From: Ideonella sp. MAG2
GTDB lineage: Bacteria > Pseudomonadota > Gammaproteobacteria > Burkholderiales > Burkholderiaceae_C
Direction: 5' to 3'
DNA: 64,000 nucleotides
Assembly (NCBI GenBank): GCA_004359425.1
Contig: PTEU01000001.1
Span: 98,069-162,068, forward strand
The notes under the pieces were generated by a model. It worked only from the letters and a program-made list of their open reading frames with translations, did no database searches and was not told the DNA's origin. Numbering within the stretch: the first letter of the stretch is position 1; each line of letters opens with the position of its first letter. Positions 28,491 through 39,700 of this stretch are shown one piece after another. A program made the translations under genes and the position numbers.

Positions 28491-29308
28491 CCGGTGCCGC
28501 GCTTGGCAAACAGCGGCAGGCTCAGGCCAATGGTTTGCTCGGTATTGCGGCGCAGTCGGCTGATGATGACTTCGATGCGGTGCTTGTCGTAATTTTCATG
28601 CGGAATCTGCAACTGCGCAGACAGCACTTCCGCACTGATGACCTCGCCGGGCTGCTGAGCCAAGCAGTACAGCAGCGTGCGCTCGTTGTTTGAGAGCTTG
28701 CGGCTCAGGCCGTTAGGTGCCTTGAGCTGGCCCAAGCCCACATGCAAAGTCCAGGTGTTCGGGGTCGCTGTCTCGGTGCTGGCGGTAGGCAGCGGCTGGG
28801 CTGGCCTGGGCAAGTGAGACAGCTCGGCCGCACTGCTGGCCAGCATGGGGCCGGGTGGGGTGGCCGTTGCGAGGCTCGGGGCTGGGGCCACTGGTGCAGG
28901 GCCAGCGGTCTGCCCCTGGCTGAGGGCGCGGCGGTCCAGCAACCGATCCAAGATCAAGATCAACTCTTGGATCTCTACCGGCTTGACCAGGTAAGCGTCA
29001 GCCCCGGCGGCCAGGCCGCGCAGGCGGTCGTCGCGCAGGCTGCGCGCCGTTAAAAAGGCAATGCCGAGTTGCGGGTCGTGTCGGCGCAGATAGGCACAGA
29101 CGGAGAGGCCATCTTCGCCTGTCAGGCCGATGTCGAGGATGACCACCCCGGCAGAGCGCACCGCCAAGTGGCGATAAAGCTCCTGCGCTGAAGCGTAGGC
29201 CGCCACCCGAAAGCCGTGGTGTCTGAGGACGAAACTGAGTTCATTGCGAAGGATGTCCTCGTCTTCGACAATCACAACCTCGGCACTTGCGCGGTTTGCT
29301 GGCACCAT
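28457..29308 (-). CDS. Response regulator with winged-helix output, signalling island member 2
   Basis: A 283-residue regulator closely related to the one at 25.7 kb. The receiver has VVIVEDEDILRNELSF, D59 in VVILDIGLTGEDG, and YLVKPVEIQELIL. A ~70-residue Pro/Ala-rich linker separates it from the winged helix (LSNNERTLLYCLAQQPGEVISAEVLS, HRIEVIISRLRRNTEQ, KRGTGYCVKDIAL). I chose the ATG at 29308, which begins near the receiver. It is divergent from the second kinase with only ~20 bp between them. Regulation of the neighbouring giant protein is an inference from position. Confidence 0.83.
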   Translation of the reverse strand: MVPANRASAEVVIVEDEDILRNELSFVLRHHGFRVAAYASAQELYRHLAVRSAGVVILDIGLTGEDGLSVCAYLRRHDPQLGIAFLTARSLRDDRLRGLAAGADAYLVKPVEIQELILILDRLLDRRALSQGQTAGPAPVAPAPSLATATPPGPMLASSAAELSHLPRPAQPLPTASTETATPNTWTLHVGLGQLKAPNGLSRKLSNNERTLLYCLAQQPGEVISAEVLSAQLQIPHENYDKHRIEVIISRLRRNTEQTIGLSLPLFAKRGTGYCVKDIALAD

Positions 29309-29328
29309 AAGAACAAAGGGGTAACTTT

Positions 29329-31386
29329 TTGCAACACAGTTCGGAGTATCCAGCATCTGAGCCCCAACGTGGGCCTTTTGGCAAGGTGATTGTTCAGAGT
29401 TGGGCCCGGGTTGGGCGCAACTTGGCCCTCTTGGCCCTGGTGCTCGGCCTGTCCACCATCTATGGTTTGCACTACGCCGATACCTTGTCGCGCCCCTGGG
29501 TTTTGCATGCCAGCCCCAAAGGCTTGCTGACTCTCGATGCTGAGCAGGCACTCCAGCAGTTTCGCCAGGGGCAGTTCCAGCGCCTGTCTGGGCCGGGGGT
29601 GGGCTATGGCGTCACGACCCAAGCTTTGTGGTTGGTCTTGGAGCTACCGGCGGGTCAGCACTTCTCGCCCCGTCAGTTTGTGACGGTGTCGCCAGCGCTG
29701 CTGGACCGTGTGGATCTCTACCAAGTGCTGCCCGACGACCCGGTGCCCCATCTGCGGTCCACCTCGGGCTACCAGGTTCAGCCCTCACTGCGGCCCTTGG
29801 CTCAGCGGCAGACGGTGTTTGACCTTCATATTGATGATCGTCTGCCCACGACCTGGCTTGTCCGCGTGCAGTCCCGCCTCTACACCGCCGTGTTGGTGTC
29901 GGTGCAAGACATGGGCGCGCACCAAGTGGGCGAGTTTGTGGATGGGTTTTTGCTCGGCGCGGCCTTGTTTCTGGGCCTGATGTCCCTGGTGTTGTCGGCG
30001 GTGGTGCGCTGGGGCTCACCCGATGGCTATGCCCTGAACCTGTCTTGGATGGTGCTGGGCTTTATGGCCTTTCTGGCCATGTGGCATGGCCATTGGCGGC
30101 TGTGGCTGGATTGGGCCTCCCCCACGGCGGCGGCGCTGTTGGACGCCACCGTCGCCTCGGCCACGCTGTGGGCCTTTTACCGCTGGGCGGCCTCGCTGAT
30201 GCGTCTCAAGCAGTATCCGGCATGGGTGCTGTCGGGTTTGCGCTGGGCGGCCTTCATGAGCCCTCTCGCCTGCGCCTTGGCCCTGCAGCGTGGCTGGTCG
30301 CCGCTGTTGGGGGCCACCGTGGCCGCAGCGGCCATGATCTTGCTGATCTTTGTGGCAGTCGTCTTGCAGAGCAAACACGGCCGTATTCAGTCGCCCATCT
30401 ATCTGGTGTTTGGGCTGATGGCCTTGGTGCAGGTGGTGATCAAGGTCTTGGCCGAGCGCGGCATGCTGCCCTACACCTCGGGCACGGCCTACGGGTGGCA
30501 GATCGCCCTGGCCGTCTCCTGCCTAGCCCTGATGCTGGACCTGCTGGCGCGGGCCATGGATGAGCGGCAGTCCGCCCGCCTTGAGCGCGACCGCTTGCAT
30601 GCCATGCTGCTGCAAGAAAAGGCGCAGTTGGAGTGGCGTGTCAAAGACCGTGCCCAAGCCTTGAGCCAAGCCAATGAGACGCTGCGCTTGACGGAAGGCA
30701 GCCAGCGCGAACTGCTATCGCTGGCCTCTCATGAGTTCAGAACCCCTGCGGCCATGATCAAAAGCACGCTGGACGCCATGGCGTGCGTGGAGCAGCCGCT
30801 GCCGCCGGGTGTGGCCCAGCGCGTGGAGTCCTTGCGCGCCGCGTCCAACCGCTTGATTTTTTTGGCCAACAAGCTGATTGCGCACGACCGGTGGCGGGAG
30901 CTGTCGCTCAAACCGCAGTTGCGCGCCATTCAGGCCCAAGAGTGGGTGCTGGAGGTCATGGGCGACTATGACGACGACGTGCCTGTGCGGCTGGATCTGG
31001 CCGAGGAGGACATCGAGATGTGGGGCGACCCGGTGCTGTTGCGGATTGCACTGCAAACCTTGATTGACAACGCCCTGGTCCACGCGGCAGATGGGCGGCA
31101 GGCGGTTCGGGTGGGTTTGGCGGCGGGGCCTGGCCATGCGGAGATCACCGTCATCGACGCTGGCCCTGGCGTTGCTGATGCTGACAAAGCCCAGGTGTTT
31201 GAGCGCTTCTTCAGCAGTGGCTCCGGCCCATCCAGTGGCTTGGGCCTCTCGATTGTGGCCGCCGTGGCGCGCATGCATGGCGGGCAGGCCAGCGTCAGTG
31301 ATGCTCTGCCCCGTGGCGCTTGTTTCCACCTCCGCGTGCCTCTGGCGGCCCGCCAAGAGCCAGGAGGGGGGCAGCATGCCGCTTAA
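29329..31386 (+). CDS. Multi-pass sensor histidine kinase (7TMR-DISM-like), paralogue 2
   Basis: A 685-residue kinase with the same plan as its neighbours: N-terminal helix (LALLALVLGLSTIYGL), periplasmic domain (FRQGQFQRLSGPGVGYG, ALWLVLELPAG), seven membrane helices, coiled coil, HisKA box LLSLASHEFRTPAAMIKST with H468, N box LQTLIDNALVHA, G1 DAGPGVADAD and G2 SSGLGLSIV. The start is probably the TTG at 29329, since AAAGGGG lies 7 bp upstream; a GTG at 29386 is the alternative. The last 11 bp overlap the third kinase, so both are translated from one message. Confidence 0.86.
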   Translation: MQHSSEYPASEPQRGPFGKVIVQSWARVGRNLALLALVLGLSTIYGLHYADTLSRPWVLHASPKGLLTLDAEQALQQFRQGQFQRLSGPGVGYGVTTQALWLVLELPAGQHFSPRQFVTVSPALLDRVDLYQVLPDDPVPHLRSTSGYQVQPSLRPLAQRQTVFDLHIDDRLPTTWLVRVQSRLYTAVLVSVQDMGAHQVGEFVDGFLLGAALFLGLMSLVLSAVVRWGSPDGYALNLSWMVLGFMAFLAMWHGHWRLWLDWASPTAAALLDATVASATLWAFYRWAASLMRLKQYPAWVLSGLRWAAFMSPLACALALQRGWSPLLGATVAAAAMILLIFVAVVLQSKHGRIQSPIYLVFGLMALVQVVIKVLAERGMLPYTSGTAYGWQIALAVSCLALMLDLLARAMDERQSARLERDRLHAMLLQEKAQLEWRVKDRAQALSQANETLRLTEGSQRELLSLASHEFRTPAAMIKSTLDAMACVEQPLPPGVAQRVESLRAASNRLIFLANKLIAHDRWRELSLKPQLRAIQAQEWVLEVMGDYDDDVPVRLDLAEEDIEMWGDPVLLRIALQTLIDNALVHAADGRQAVRVGLAAGPGHAEITVIDAGPGVADADKAQVFERFFSSGSGPSSGLGLSIVAAVARMHGGQASVSDALPRGACFHLRVPLAARQEPGGGQHAA

Positions 31387-33358
31387 GGCCCCGCGTCCTG
31401 CCGTGTGGTGGCGTTTGCTCTTGGCGGCATTGCTGCCGCCCTTGCTGCTGGCGTTTGCCGCATGGCGCGACCATGCGGGGGGCAGCGACCTGGCGCGGTG
31501 GCAGCTTTACGCGCTGCCGCCCGGGGTGGCCGTCAAAAGCCCTGAGCAAGCTCTGGCGTACTACCGGGCGGGGAATGTGGAGCCCCAGCTCGGCCATGGG
31601 GTGGGCCGAGGCTATAGCACGGTCGATCTGTGGCTCATGGCTGAGTTGCCACGGCAGACCGCGCCCGGCGCACTGCGGTTTTTGTCGGTAGGCCCGCCGC
31701 TGCTGCAATGGGTGGACTTCTACCGCGTGGATTTGGCTGGGCAGCCGGTGTGGCAAGGCGCGGTGGGCATGGCAGTGCCCAGCCCGGCAGGTTCGGGCCA
31801 GGCGGGCAGCTCTCACTTTGTGCTGGCGGACGACCCCCGTTTCAGCTCCACCGTGATGGTGCGGGTGCGGATCCAACCCGGCCTTTTGGGGGCCGCCACC
31901 TTGGGGATCAAATCGGCCTTGGAGAGGGATGCGGAGCTGCGCCGCGATGGTGTCCTGCTGGGGGTGCTGACCACGGCGGCTGCGCTGATGCTGATTGCCG
32001 CCATGGCCATGCTGGCCACCACGCGGGAGCAAGAGTTTCTAAGCTGGATGGGGCTGGCCGTGTGTGGCTTGTTCTATTTGCTGATCTGGAACGGCTTGGT
32101 GCTGCGGGTCTCGCCCCAGTGGGGGCCTCAGGCACAGGCTTGGCTGCACCCTCTCTCCACCTCGCTGATGATTGGCACCTTGGGCCTGTTCTCCAGCCAC
32201 TTTTTTGCGCTGCGAGAGGTCTTTCCCTTGGCTCACCGGGTCATCCGGGTTCTGGCCTGGGCACCCTTGCCAGCGGGGCTGCTGGCCTGGCTGGTGGGGG
32301 TCAAGGTCATTTACGGCGTCACCATCATTTTGTGGATGATGGCCAGCTTTTGCGGGGTGCTGATTCTTGTGCAACTGCTGCGGGGCCAAGGCAATGCCCG
32401 CCGCTACGGCGTGGTCGGCCACGCGCTGGTGTGCAGCATCTTGTACTACTACGCGGCGGTCATGGGCTTCATTCCCTTTGGCCCGTCCAACATCTATGTG
32501 TGGCAATGGATGCTGGTCGCCATCTACATGGCCCTGCTGGGTGAACTGACCTGGCGAACCCTGGCGGAGCGTCAAGCCAGCGAGCGCGAGCGCGCCATGT
32601 TGCACGGCTTGCTGGTGCATGAAGCCGAGCAGTTGGAGCAGCGGGTGCAAGAGCGCACCGAAGCCTTGCAACTGGCCCATGAAGAGCTCTCAGAGGCAGA
32701 AGCCCATCAGCGCGAGCTGCTGTCTTTAGCCTCTCATGAGTTCCGGATGCCGGCCGCCAAGATACGCAGCACCCTGGATGCACTGCGTGACCTCAACGAG
32801 CCCATTGCGCTGGATGTTCAAGACCGTTTGGACAACCTGCGCACGGCCTCAGACCGTCTGATGTTCTTGGCGAACAAGCTCATCACGCATGACCGCTGGC
32901 GTGAACTCAGTATCAAACCTCAGACGCGGCCACTCTGGCTGCGCGAATGGTTGGCCGAGGTGATGCAGGACTATGAGACGGTGGCGGCGGTCGTGCTGGC
33001 CTTGCCGCCCTCGGAGGTGCAGGTCACGGCCGATCCGGTGCTGTTGCGCATTGCCCTGCACAACTTGATCGACAACGCCCTGGGCCATTGCTCCAAAGCG
33101 GCGGGGGTGGTGCAGGTCAGCCTGATGCTGGCCTCTGAGCACGTCGAGCTGTCGGTGCAAGACGATGGGCCTGGGGTGCCCGAGCCTCAGAAACGTACGG
33201 TGTTCAACCGTTACGTGAGTGGCCGTGCGTCCGGCCAAGGCCATGGCTTGGGCCTGTCCATCGTGGCCTCCGTGGCCCGGTTGCATGGCGGGCAGACCGG
33301 CGTGGCCGATGTCCAGCCCCATGGCGCGCGCTTCTGGATGCGGCTGCCAAGGGCTTGA
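31376..33358 (+). CDS. Multi-pass sensor histidine kinase (7TMR-DISM-like), paralogue 3
   Basis: A 660-residue kinase starting at an ATG with AGGAGG 9 bp upstream, inside the end of the second kinase. It has the N-terminal helix (LLLAALLPPLLLAFAAW), a periplasmic domain (YYRAGNVEPQLGHGVGRGYSTVDLWLM in part), seven membrane helices, coiled coil, HisKA box LLSLASHEFRMPAAKIRST with H454, N box LHNLIDNALGHC, G1 DDGPGVPEPQ and G2 QGHGLGLSIV. All kinase motifs are intact. It has no response regulator of its own nearby, so it probably signals through one of the two regulators or forms mixed dimers. Confidence 0.86.
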   Translation: MPLKAPRPAVWWRLLLAALLPPLLLAFAAWRDHAGGSDLARWQLYALPPGVAVKSPEQALAYYRAGNVEPQLGHGVGRGYSTVDLWLMAELPRQTAPGALRFLSVGPPLLQWVDFYRVDLAGQPVWQGAVGMAVPSPAGSGQAGSSHFVLADDPRFSSTVMVRVRIQPGLLGAATLGIKSALERDAELRRDGVLLGVLTTAAALMLIAAMAMLATTREQEFLSWMGLAVCGLFYLLIWNGLVLRVSPQWGPQAQAWLHPLSTSLMIGTLGLFSSHFFALREVFPLAHRVIRVLAWAPLPAGLLAWLVGVKVIYGVTIILWMMASFCGVLILVQLLRGQGNARRYGVVGHALVCSILYYYAAVMGFIPFGPSNIYVWQWMLVAIYMALLGELTWRTLAERQASERERAMLHGLLVHEAEQLEQRVQERTEALQLAHEELSEAEAHQRELLSLASHEFRMPAAKIRSTLDALRDLNEPIALDVQDRLDNLRTASDRLMFLANKLITHDRWRELSIKPQTRPLWLREWLAEVMQDYETVAAVVLALPPSEVQVTADPVLLRIALHNLIDNALGHCSKAAGVVQVSLMLASEHVELSVQDDGPGVPEPQKRTVFNRYVSGRASGQGHGLGLSIVASVARLHGGQTGVADVQPHGARFWMRLPRA

Positions 33359-33755
33359 GCTTCGCCCACCCGCTGAACCGTCTTTTGCCGAAGTTTGTAA
33401 CAACAACTTCTTTACAATGCTCTCGTTACGGAGAGTAACTCTCTCATTTAAGTATCGATTCTCAATATATTGTGTGGCGGAGAGAGTGTTTTGAGAGGGA
33501 TTTTGAGCGATTGAGCGTTAAGACTTGAGAGTTATCCAAAAACGCAATAAAAACAATGACTTATTCCAAAAAAAATGAGCCTCCAAATGGGGCTGTGAGA
33601 GGGCCTATTTCGCCAATCAAATCACGAAATTGGGGTGTCTAAAGTTTTTTAACTGTTTCCTTCTGGTTCAAGGTTTCCTAGAATCAAGTTGTAACTTTTG
33701 CAAGTGAGCCGGCTGTTTGCGGCGGGTTCAAGTTCAACACTAGACAGGAAGCACC
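33359..33755 (+). promoter_or_regulatory. AT-rich leader/promoter region of the giant protein gene
   Basis: These ~400 bp hold no gene and are visibly richer in A/T than everything around them. At 33425-33443 two palindromes overlap: GTTAC-N5-GTAAC and GAGAGT-A-ACTCTC. GTAAC recurs at 33397, 33435 and 33691, and TGAGAG-type words occur several times between 33480 and 33605. AATATATTG near 33462-33470 could be a -10 region. GTAACTTTTGCAA at 33691-33703 resembles a sequence in front of the second kinase. An AGGAAG site precedes the ATG. This looks like a heavily regulated promoter. Confidence 0.6.
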
Positions 33756-36700
33756 ATGCCCATCACCCCCATCGAATCCTGGATCCGCCCTCAAGACGAG
33801 AGCTTCACGATTGCCCAAGGTCAGACGCAGCGCATCGCAGCCATTGACCTGACCGGAGACGATGTGGGCCTGAATGGCTCGGTCATTTCCTTGAAGCAAG
33901 TGAACCAGCCGCTGCACGGCAGCATCACCACCAACGCCGATGGCAGCTACACCTACACACCCAAAGACGGTTACCTGGGTGCGGACAGCTTTACCTATGT
34001 GGTGACCGACCAGAACGGCAATACATGCACCGAGACGGTCTATGTCACCGTGGGCAGCGCCATCCCCAACCAACCCCCGGTCGTGACGGACGAATTCGTC
34101 GAAGTAACGGCAGGTGTGGCCGTCAGCGCGCACCAAAGCATTCTGCTGGCCAATGACAAAGACAGCGATGGCGGCACCTTGACGATTGGTGCGTTGGGCC
34201 AGCCTGCGCATGGCACCCTGACCCGCGCCGCCGATGGCACGCTGACCTACACCGCAAATGCCAACTATTCGGGCGAAGACAGCTTCACCTATGAAGTCAG
34301 CGATGGCCAAGGTGGTGTCACCGTGGGCACCGTCCACCTGACCGTCAAGCCTGCCAGCGGCAACCAAGCCCCCGTGGTGGAAGGTGAGTTCGCCAGCCTG
34401 CGCTCCGGCACCGCTGTGAGCGCGCCTGAGAGCCTGCTGCTGGCCAATGACCGTGACCCCGAAGGCGGTGCGCTGACGCTCAAGGCCGATGGCTATAGCC
34501 AGCCTGCCAACGGCACCCTGACCCGCGCAGCAGACGGCACCCTGACCTACACCCCCAAGGCCGGGTTTGTGGGCACGGACAGCTTTACCTACACCGTTGT
34601 TGACGCTGCGGGCAACGCCACCAAGGGCACCGTCACCCTGACCGTGACCGCCGGCATGACGGCTCCCACCATCACCACGGTGCTTGACGATGTCGGTGCC
34701 AAGCAAGGCGACGTGGCCAACGGCGGCAACACCGATGACAACCGCCCCACCCTGAAGGGAACCGCCGAAGCCGGTGCCAAGGTGGAGGTGTATGACGGCA
34801 GCACCAAGATTGGTGAGACCACCGCCGACCAAAACGGCAACTGGACCCTGACCCCGGTCAACCCATTGACCGACGGCACGCACAACTTAGCCGTGCGCGC
34901 CACCGCACCCGATGGCGCTGCGGCCAACAGCAACCCCTACAGCATCACTGTGACCCCGGACGCCCCGCTGGGCGCGCCCGTGGTGCAACTGGCGGATGAC
35001 GCCAACAACGATGGCTACATCAATGCCGCAGAAGCGAATGGCCGTGCGGACGTGGTCATCACGCTGCCGCAAGGGGCTAAGGTGGGCGACGTGCTGCAAG
35101 TGGCCGACCAAGACGGCAACTTGACAGGCCGGCCCCTCACCGCCGCTGACATTGCCGCTGGCAAAGTCATCTTGGCAGACGCGTTTGCCATGCCTGCCAA
35201 CGGCCAGACCTTGACCGTTTCCGCCACCCTGACCCCTCCGGGTGGTGTGGCCTCGCCCGCTGGCGTGGACAGCGCCGTGGTGGACACCACAGCCGCCGGT
35301 CGCCCCACCGTGACCTTGAGCACCGACGCCAACAACGATGGCCGCATCAGCAAGGCTGAGCTGGACGCCGCCGGTGGCGTGGACGCCCGTGTCGACATCC
35401 CTGCCGATGCCAAGGCTGGCGACAAGCTGGTGGTGGTGGACCAAGACGGCAACAAGGTCGAGCGCACGCTGACACCGGTGGACATCGCTGCCAAGGCCGT
35501 GACGCTGGACAACGCCTTCCCGGTGCCGGCCGATGGTCGCCCCGTGACCCTGACCGCAACCATCACCGACCCAGCCGGCAATGCCTCGCCTGCGGGCACC
35601 GACAGCGCCACCATGAACTTGGCGGCACCCACGGTCAGCGTCAACATCGTTGACGACAAGAACAACGACGGCACGCTCACCCGCGACGAGCTGGCCGGTG
35701 CGACCCGTGTCGACATCCGCATTGACCTGCCCTCATCCATCCGCGTGGGGGACCTGGTGGAAGTGGCGGACAACGCAGGCAACGGCTTGAGCAAGCGCGT
35801 GTCCCAAGCCGACGTGGACGCTGGCAGCATCAGCTTCACCGACGCCTTCCCGCTGCCTGCTGCAGGCACCTCTTTGGTGGTCAGCGCCAAGGTGACTGAC
35901 ATTGCCAACAACGTCTCGCCCATTGCCGAAGACCGCGTGCTGTTTGACGGCAACTTCAGCCCCATCGGTACCGACGACGTGGCCACCGTGCGCGCCTTTG
36001 CCACCCCCATGGTCAGCGTGCTGGCCATGAACCAAGACTCGGCTGATGTGGTGCCTGCGGGCCAAACCTGGGTGACCGCCGACGGCGACGCTGGGCGCGC
36101 CGTCTACGGCCAGCTCAGCTCCTTGCTGACTGCAGGCATGAAAGTGCAGGTCTCCAGCTCCGACAAGCCAGGCGTCTGGATCGACGCCGTCGTCAGCTCT
36201 GACGGCCTGCATTGGACGGCCGTGGACAACGTCACCCACACCGGTGACTGGTCTTACACCGCCCGTTTGGTGAACGAGGCCGGTGCAGTGCTCTCCACCA
36301 GCGCCGCCCAAGCCGTGGACCTGGACAACCAAGCCTCGGGTGCCCCTGTCATCGAGAGCTTTGGCACGCAGCCTGGCAACACCAGCATCGCCTTGGGCGG
36401 TGCTACGACCGACCAAACCTTGGTGGTCAACGGTCGCAGCGCCGACGGCGCAGCCAGCGCTGGCAACACCATTGAAGTGTTTGCCAACGGCACGGGCCAC
36501 TATTTGGGCTCCACCACGGTGAAGGCCGACGGCACCTGGAGCTTGGACTTGACCGGCACCAAGCTGGCCGACGGCGGCTCCAAGTACAACTTCTACGCCC
36601 GCGAGTCGGACAATGTGGGTAATGTCAGCGCCTGGTCGAACAAGGCGGCGTTGACGGTCAACTCCGTCAACGGCAGCGTCGAAAACTGGGCCAATTTTGG

Positions 36701-39700
36701 TGATACCACCGGGGCTCAGGGCAGCAATGTGGTGGTCAACGGCACCTTGCAGACCCAGGACGGTGTGGTCAACGTCAAGGCGACCTTGGGCTACGGCTAT
36801 GTTTATGCCGATGCCCCTGTGGCCACGGGTCTGCAAAGCGTGTTCTCAGGCGGCAAGGCCGATGGCACCGAAGACACCATGCTGGGTATCTACCCAGGCT
36901 ACAAGGGCACGATCACCTTCGACAAGACGGTCAGCAACCCCAACCTGCTGCTGACCAGCATCTATGGCGACGTGACCATCACGGCGACGCGCGCAGATGG
37001 CACCACATTCAACCCGGTGCTCAGCTTCGTCAGCAACTCTCCCGAAAACTACAACGGCTTGACCACCTTGGCTGGCAACAAGGTGACGGGCTACAACGGT
37101 GCTCAAGGCGTGATCGAGCTGGCGGGCGATGTCACCAGCATCACCATCTCGTCCAACAACAGCGGCTACTGGGGCTACTTCCAGGTCGCTCAAAAGACGA
37201 TGACCGGTGGCTTGGTGCTGGCAGCTGACGATGGCTCCATCATGGCGGGTGGCGCAGCAGTGGTTACCAATGGCGATGACACCGTCTCCTACAGCACCCA
37301 AGCAGCTCTGGACGCAGCCCTGGCCAAGGGCAGCATTGATGGCGGTGCAGGCACCGACACCCTGCGCTTGAACGGTGACGGCCTGCGCCTGGACCTGACC
37401 ACCCACACCACCACCCCCGGCGTGGCCCAAGATGTCAACAACTTCGAGAAGTTTGACCTGGTCGCAGGCAGTGGCCGCAATGCCCTGGTGATGAGCGTGA
37501 ACGACGTGCTGGCTGCGGGCCGCACCGATGCCTTCCTGGCCAATGGCCGCACCCAGGTGATGGTCAACGGCGATGGTTCTGACTCGCTGAACTTGACCCA
37601 CTTGCTGGACAACGGTGGCGACACCGGCAACTGGGTGGCTGCGGGCACCACGGTGGTCAACGGCATCACCTACAACGTGTTCAACCACACGACCCTGTCG
37701 GCCCAAGTGCTGGCTCAGCAAGGCCTGAAGGTGCAGGTCCCTGCAGACCCCGGCGTGGCGGCTCAGACCACCACCTTCCCGACCTCCACGGGCAATGTGC
37801 TCACCAACGACACCGACCCGGATGGCAATAAAGCCGACCTGCGTGTGGCCGGTGCGGACAACAACCCCGACGTGGCTCCGGGCGAGAACATCGGCACGCC
37901 TATCGAAGGCAAGTACGGTCATCTGACGGTCAACCCCGATGGCACCTACACCTATGTGGCCGACAAGTCGGCCGGTGTGACCACGCCGGACACCGATGTG
38001 TTCTATTACCTGCCCAAGGACAGCGGCGGTGCTACGGGCAACACGCCCATCAAGCTCACCTTTAATGTGGACCCTGCGCTGGCCAATGTCAGCAGCGTGA
38101 GTGGGCCTGCCCAAGGCGTGGTGGAAGGCGACAACCTGGAGTTCGTGGTGACTACCACGGCCTCTCCGATGGCCACCTCAATGACGCTGCAAGTGTTGAG
38201 CGGCAGTGGTACGGCCGGTGTGGACACGGGCAACCCCCTGCAGGTGGACTTCGGCAAGGGCTGGGTCAATGTGGTCGGAGGTACCGTCACCGTCGAGCCA
38301 GGGACCACCAGCTTCAAGGTGCGCGTGCCCACCGTTGACGATGCCGCCATTGAACCCAACGAGACGGTCAGCCTGAAGGTGACCTCGGCCACCGGCAGCA
38401 CCGCCAGCGCCCAAGTCACTATCCAGGACAACGACCTGCTGGGCAATACCGCCAAGGGAACGGAAGACACACCGCTGACCTTGACCTGGGCCAACTTCAA
38501 CCTGAACAACCTGCCCAATGCTTTGCCCAAGCTGGTGGTCAGCGGACTGCCCGCCGACGGCAAGCTGGAGTTCAATGACAATGGCACCTGGAAGGCGGTA
38601 GTGCTGAACCAAGAGATCAGCAAGGCGGACATCGACGCTGGCAAGCTGCGCTTCACGCCGGACGCTAACGAATCGGGTCTGGATGCCTATAACGCCCCAG
38701 GTGTGGGCAACAAGCTCAACGACTATGCGCAAGCGGAGTTCACCGCCTACGACAGCAACGGCGCGACCTACTCCGGCGGGCGTCTGACTATTGATATCGC
38801 ACCCGTGGCGGACCTGGGGTCGATCACGGGCAACTCGACCCTCCAGCCTGGCATATTCGGTTCTATGACGACCGCTTGGCCGTTCTCTGATGGGAGGCCG
38901 CCGGCTGGTGTACTCATGTACGCCAGATCAATGACGCTGACGACGGATGGGGTGTCTAACGATGCTGATGGCAGCGAACGCACCATGGTGTGCCTGAACA
39001 ATGTCTCTCAGGGGCAACAATATGGGGCAGGTAAATTTTATGACGCCAACTACCAGTTAATCGAGCCCGGTGCCGATGGCAAGGTGTGGGTGGAGCCCGG
39101 CGCGACCGTCTGGTTCACTTTCACCAACTGCAATGTCCAGGTCGATTACACCGTGGTCCGTCAGGAAGTGAATTTGCAAGGCGAGGTACTCAATCAGACC
39201 ATGGGCCCCACCCAGCGTTTCAGCTACATCAGCCCCCTGGTATTGGACCTGGATGGCAATGGTGTGCAAACCGTGGACATGGCCAACGGCACCTACTTCG
39301 ACCTGAAGGCCGAAGGCCAGGCCACCCGCACCGGCTGGACGGACGGCAATGACGGTTTCTTGGTCCGAGACCTCAACGGCAACGGCAAGATTGATGACGG
39401 CCAGGAGATGTTCGGTAACGCGACAAAGATCGCTGCCGACGGCACCAAGGCCAAAGACGGCTTCCAGGCCCTGTCCTCACTGGACAGCAATGCCGATGGC
39501 CGCGTGGACGCAGCGGATGCCGAGTTTGCCAACTTGCAAGTCTGGGTGGATGCGGACAGCGACGGCCAGACCGACGCAGGCGAGCTGAAGTCCTTAGGCG
39601 AATTGGGCATCGTCACCCTCAACCTGAGCCCTGCTGAGTCTGCCGATGTGCAGAACGGCAACCTATTGGGCTTGGTGTCGAGCTATGAGACCAAAGACGG

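Noticed and set aside
25672-33358. Kinases as recent gene duplications by a mobile element
   Set aside because: The three kinases are clearly diverged in sequence along their length and no insertion sequence or direct repeat flanks them.
33684-38114. Long antisense open frames under the giant protein gene
   Set aside because: Low-complexity G/V/H/Q-rich products with no start signals; they are shadows of the repetitive, GC-rich coding strand.
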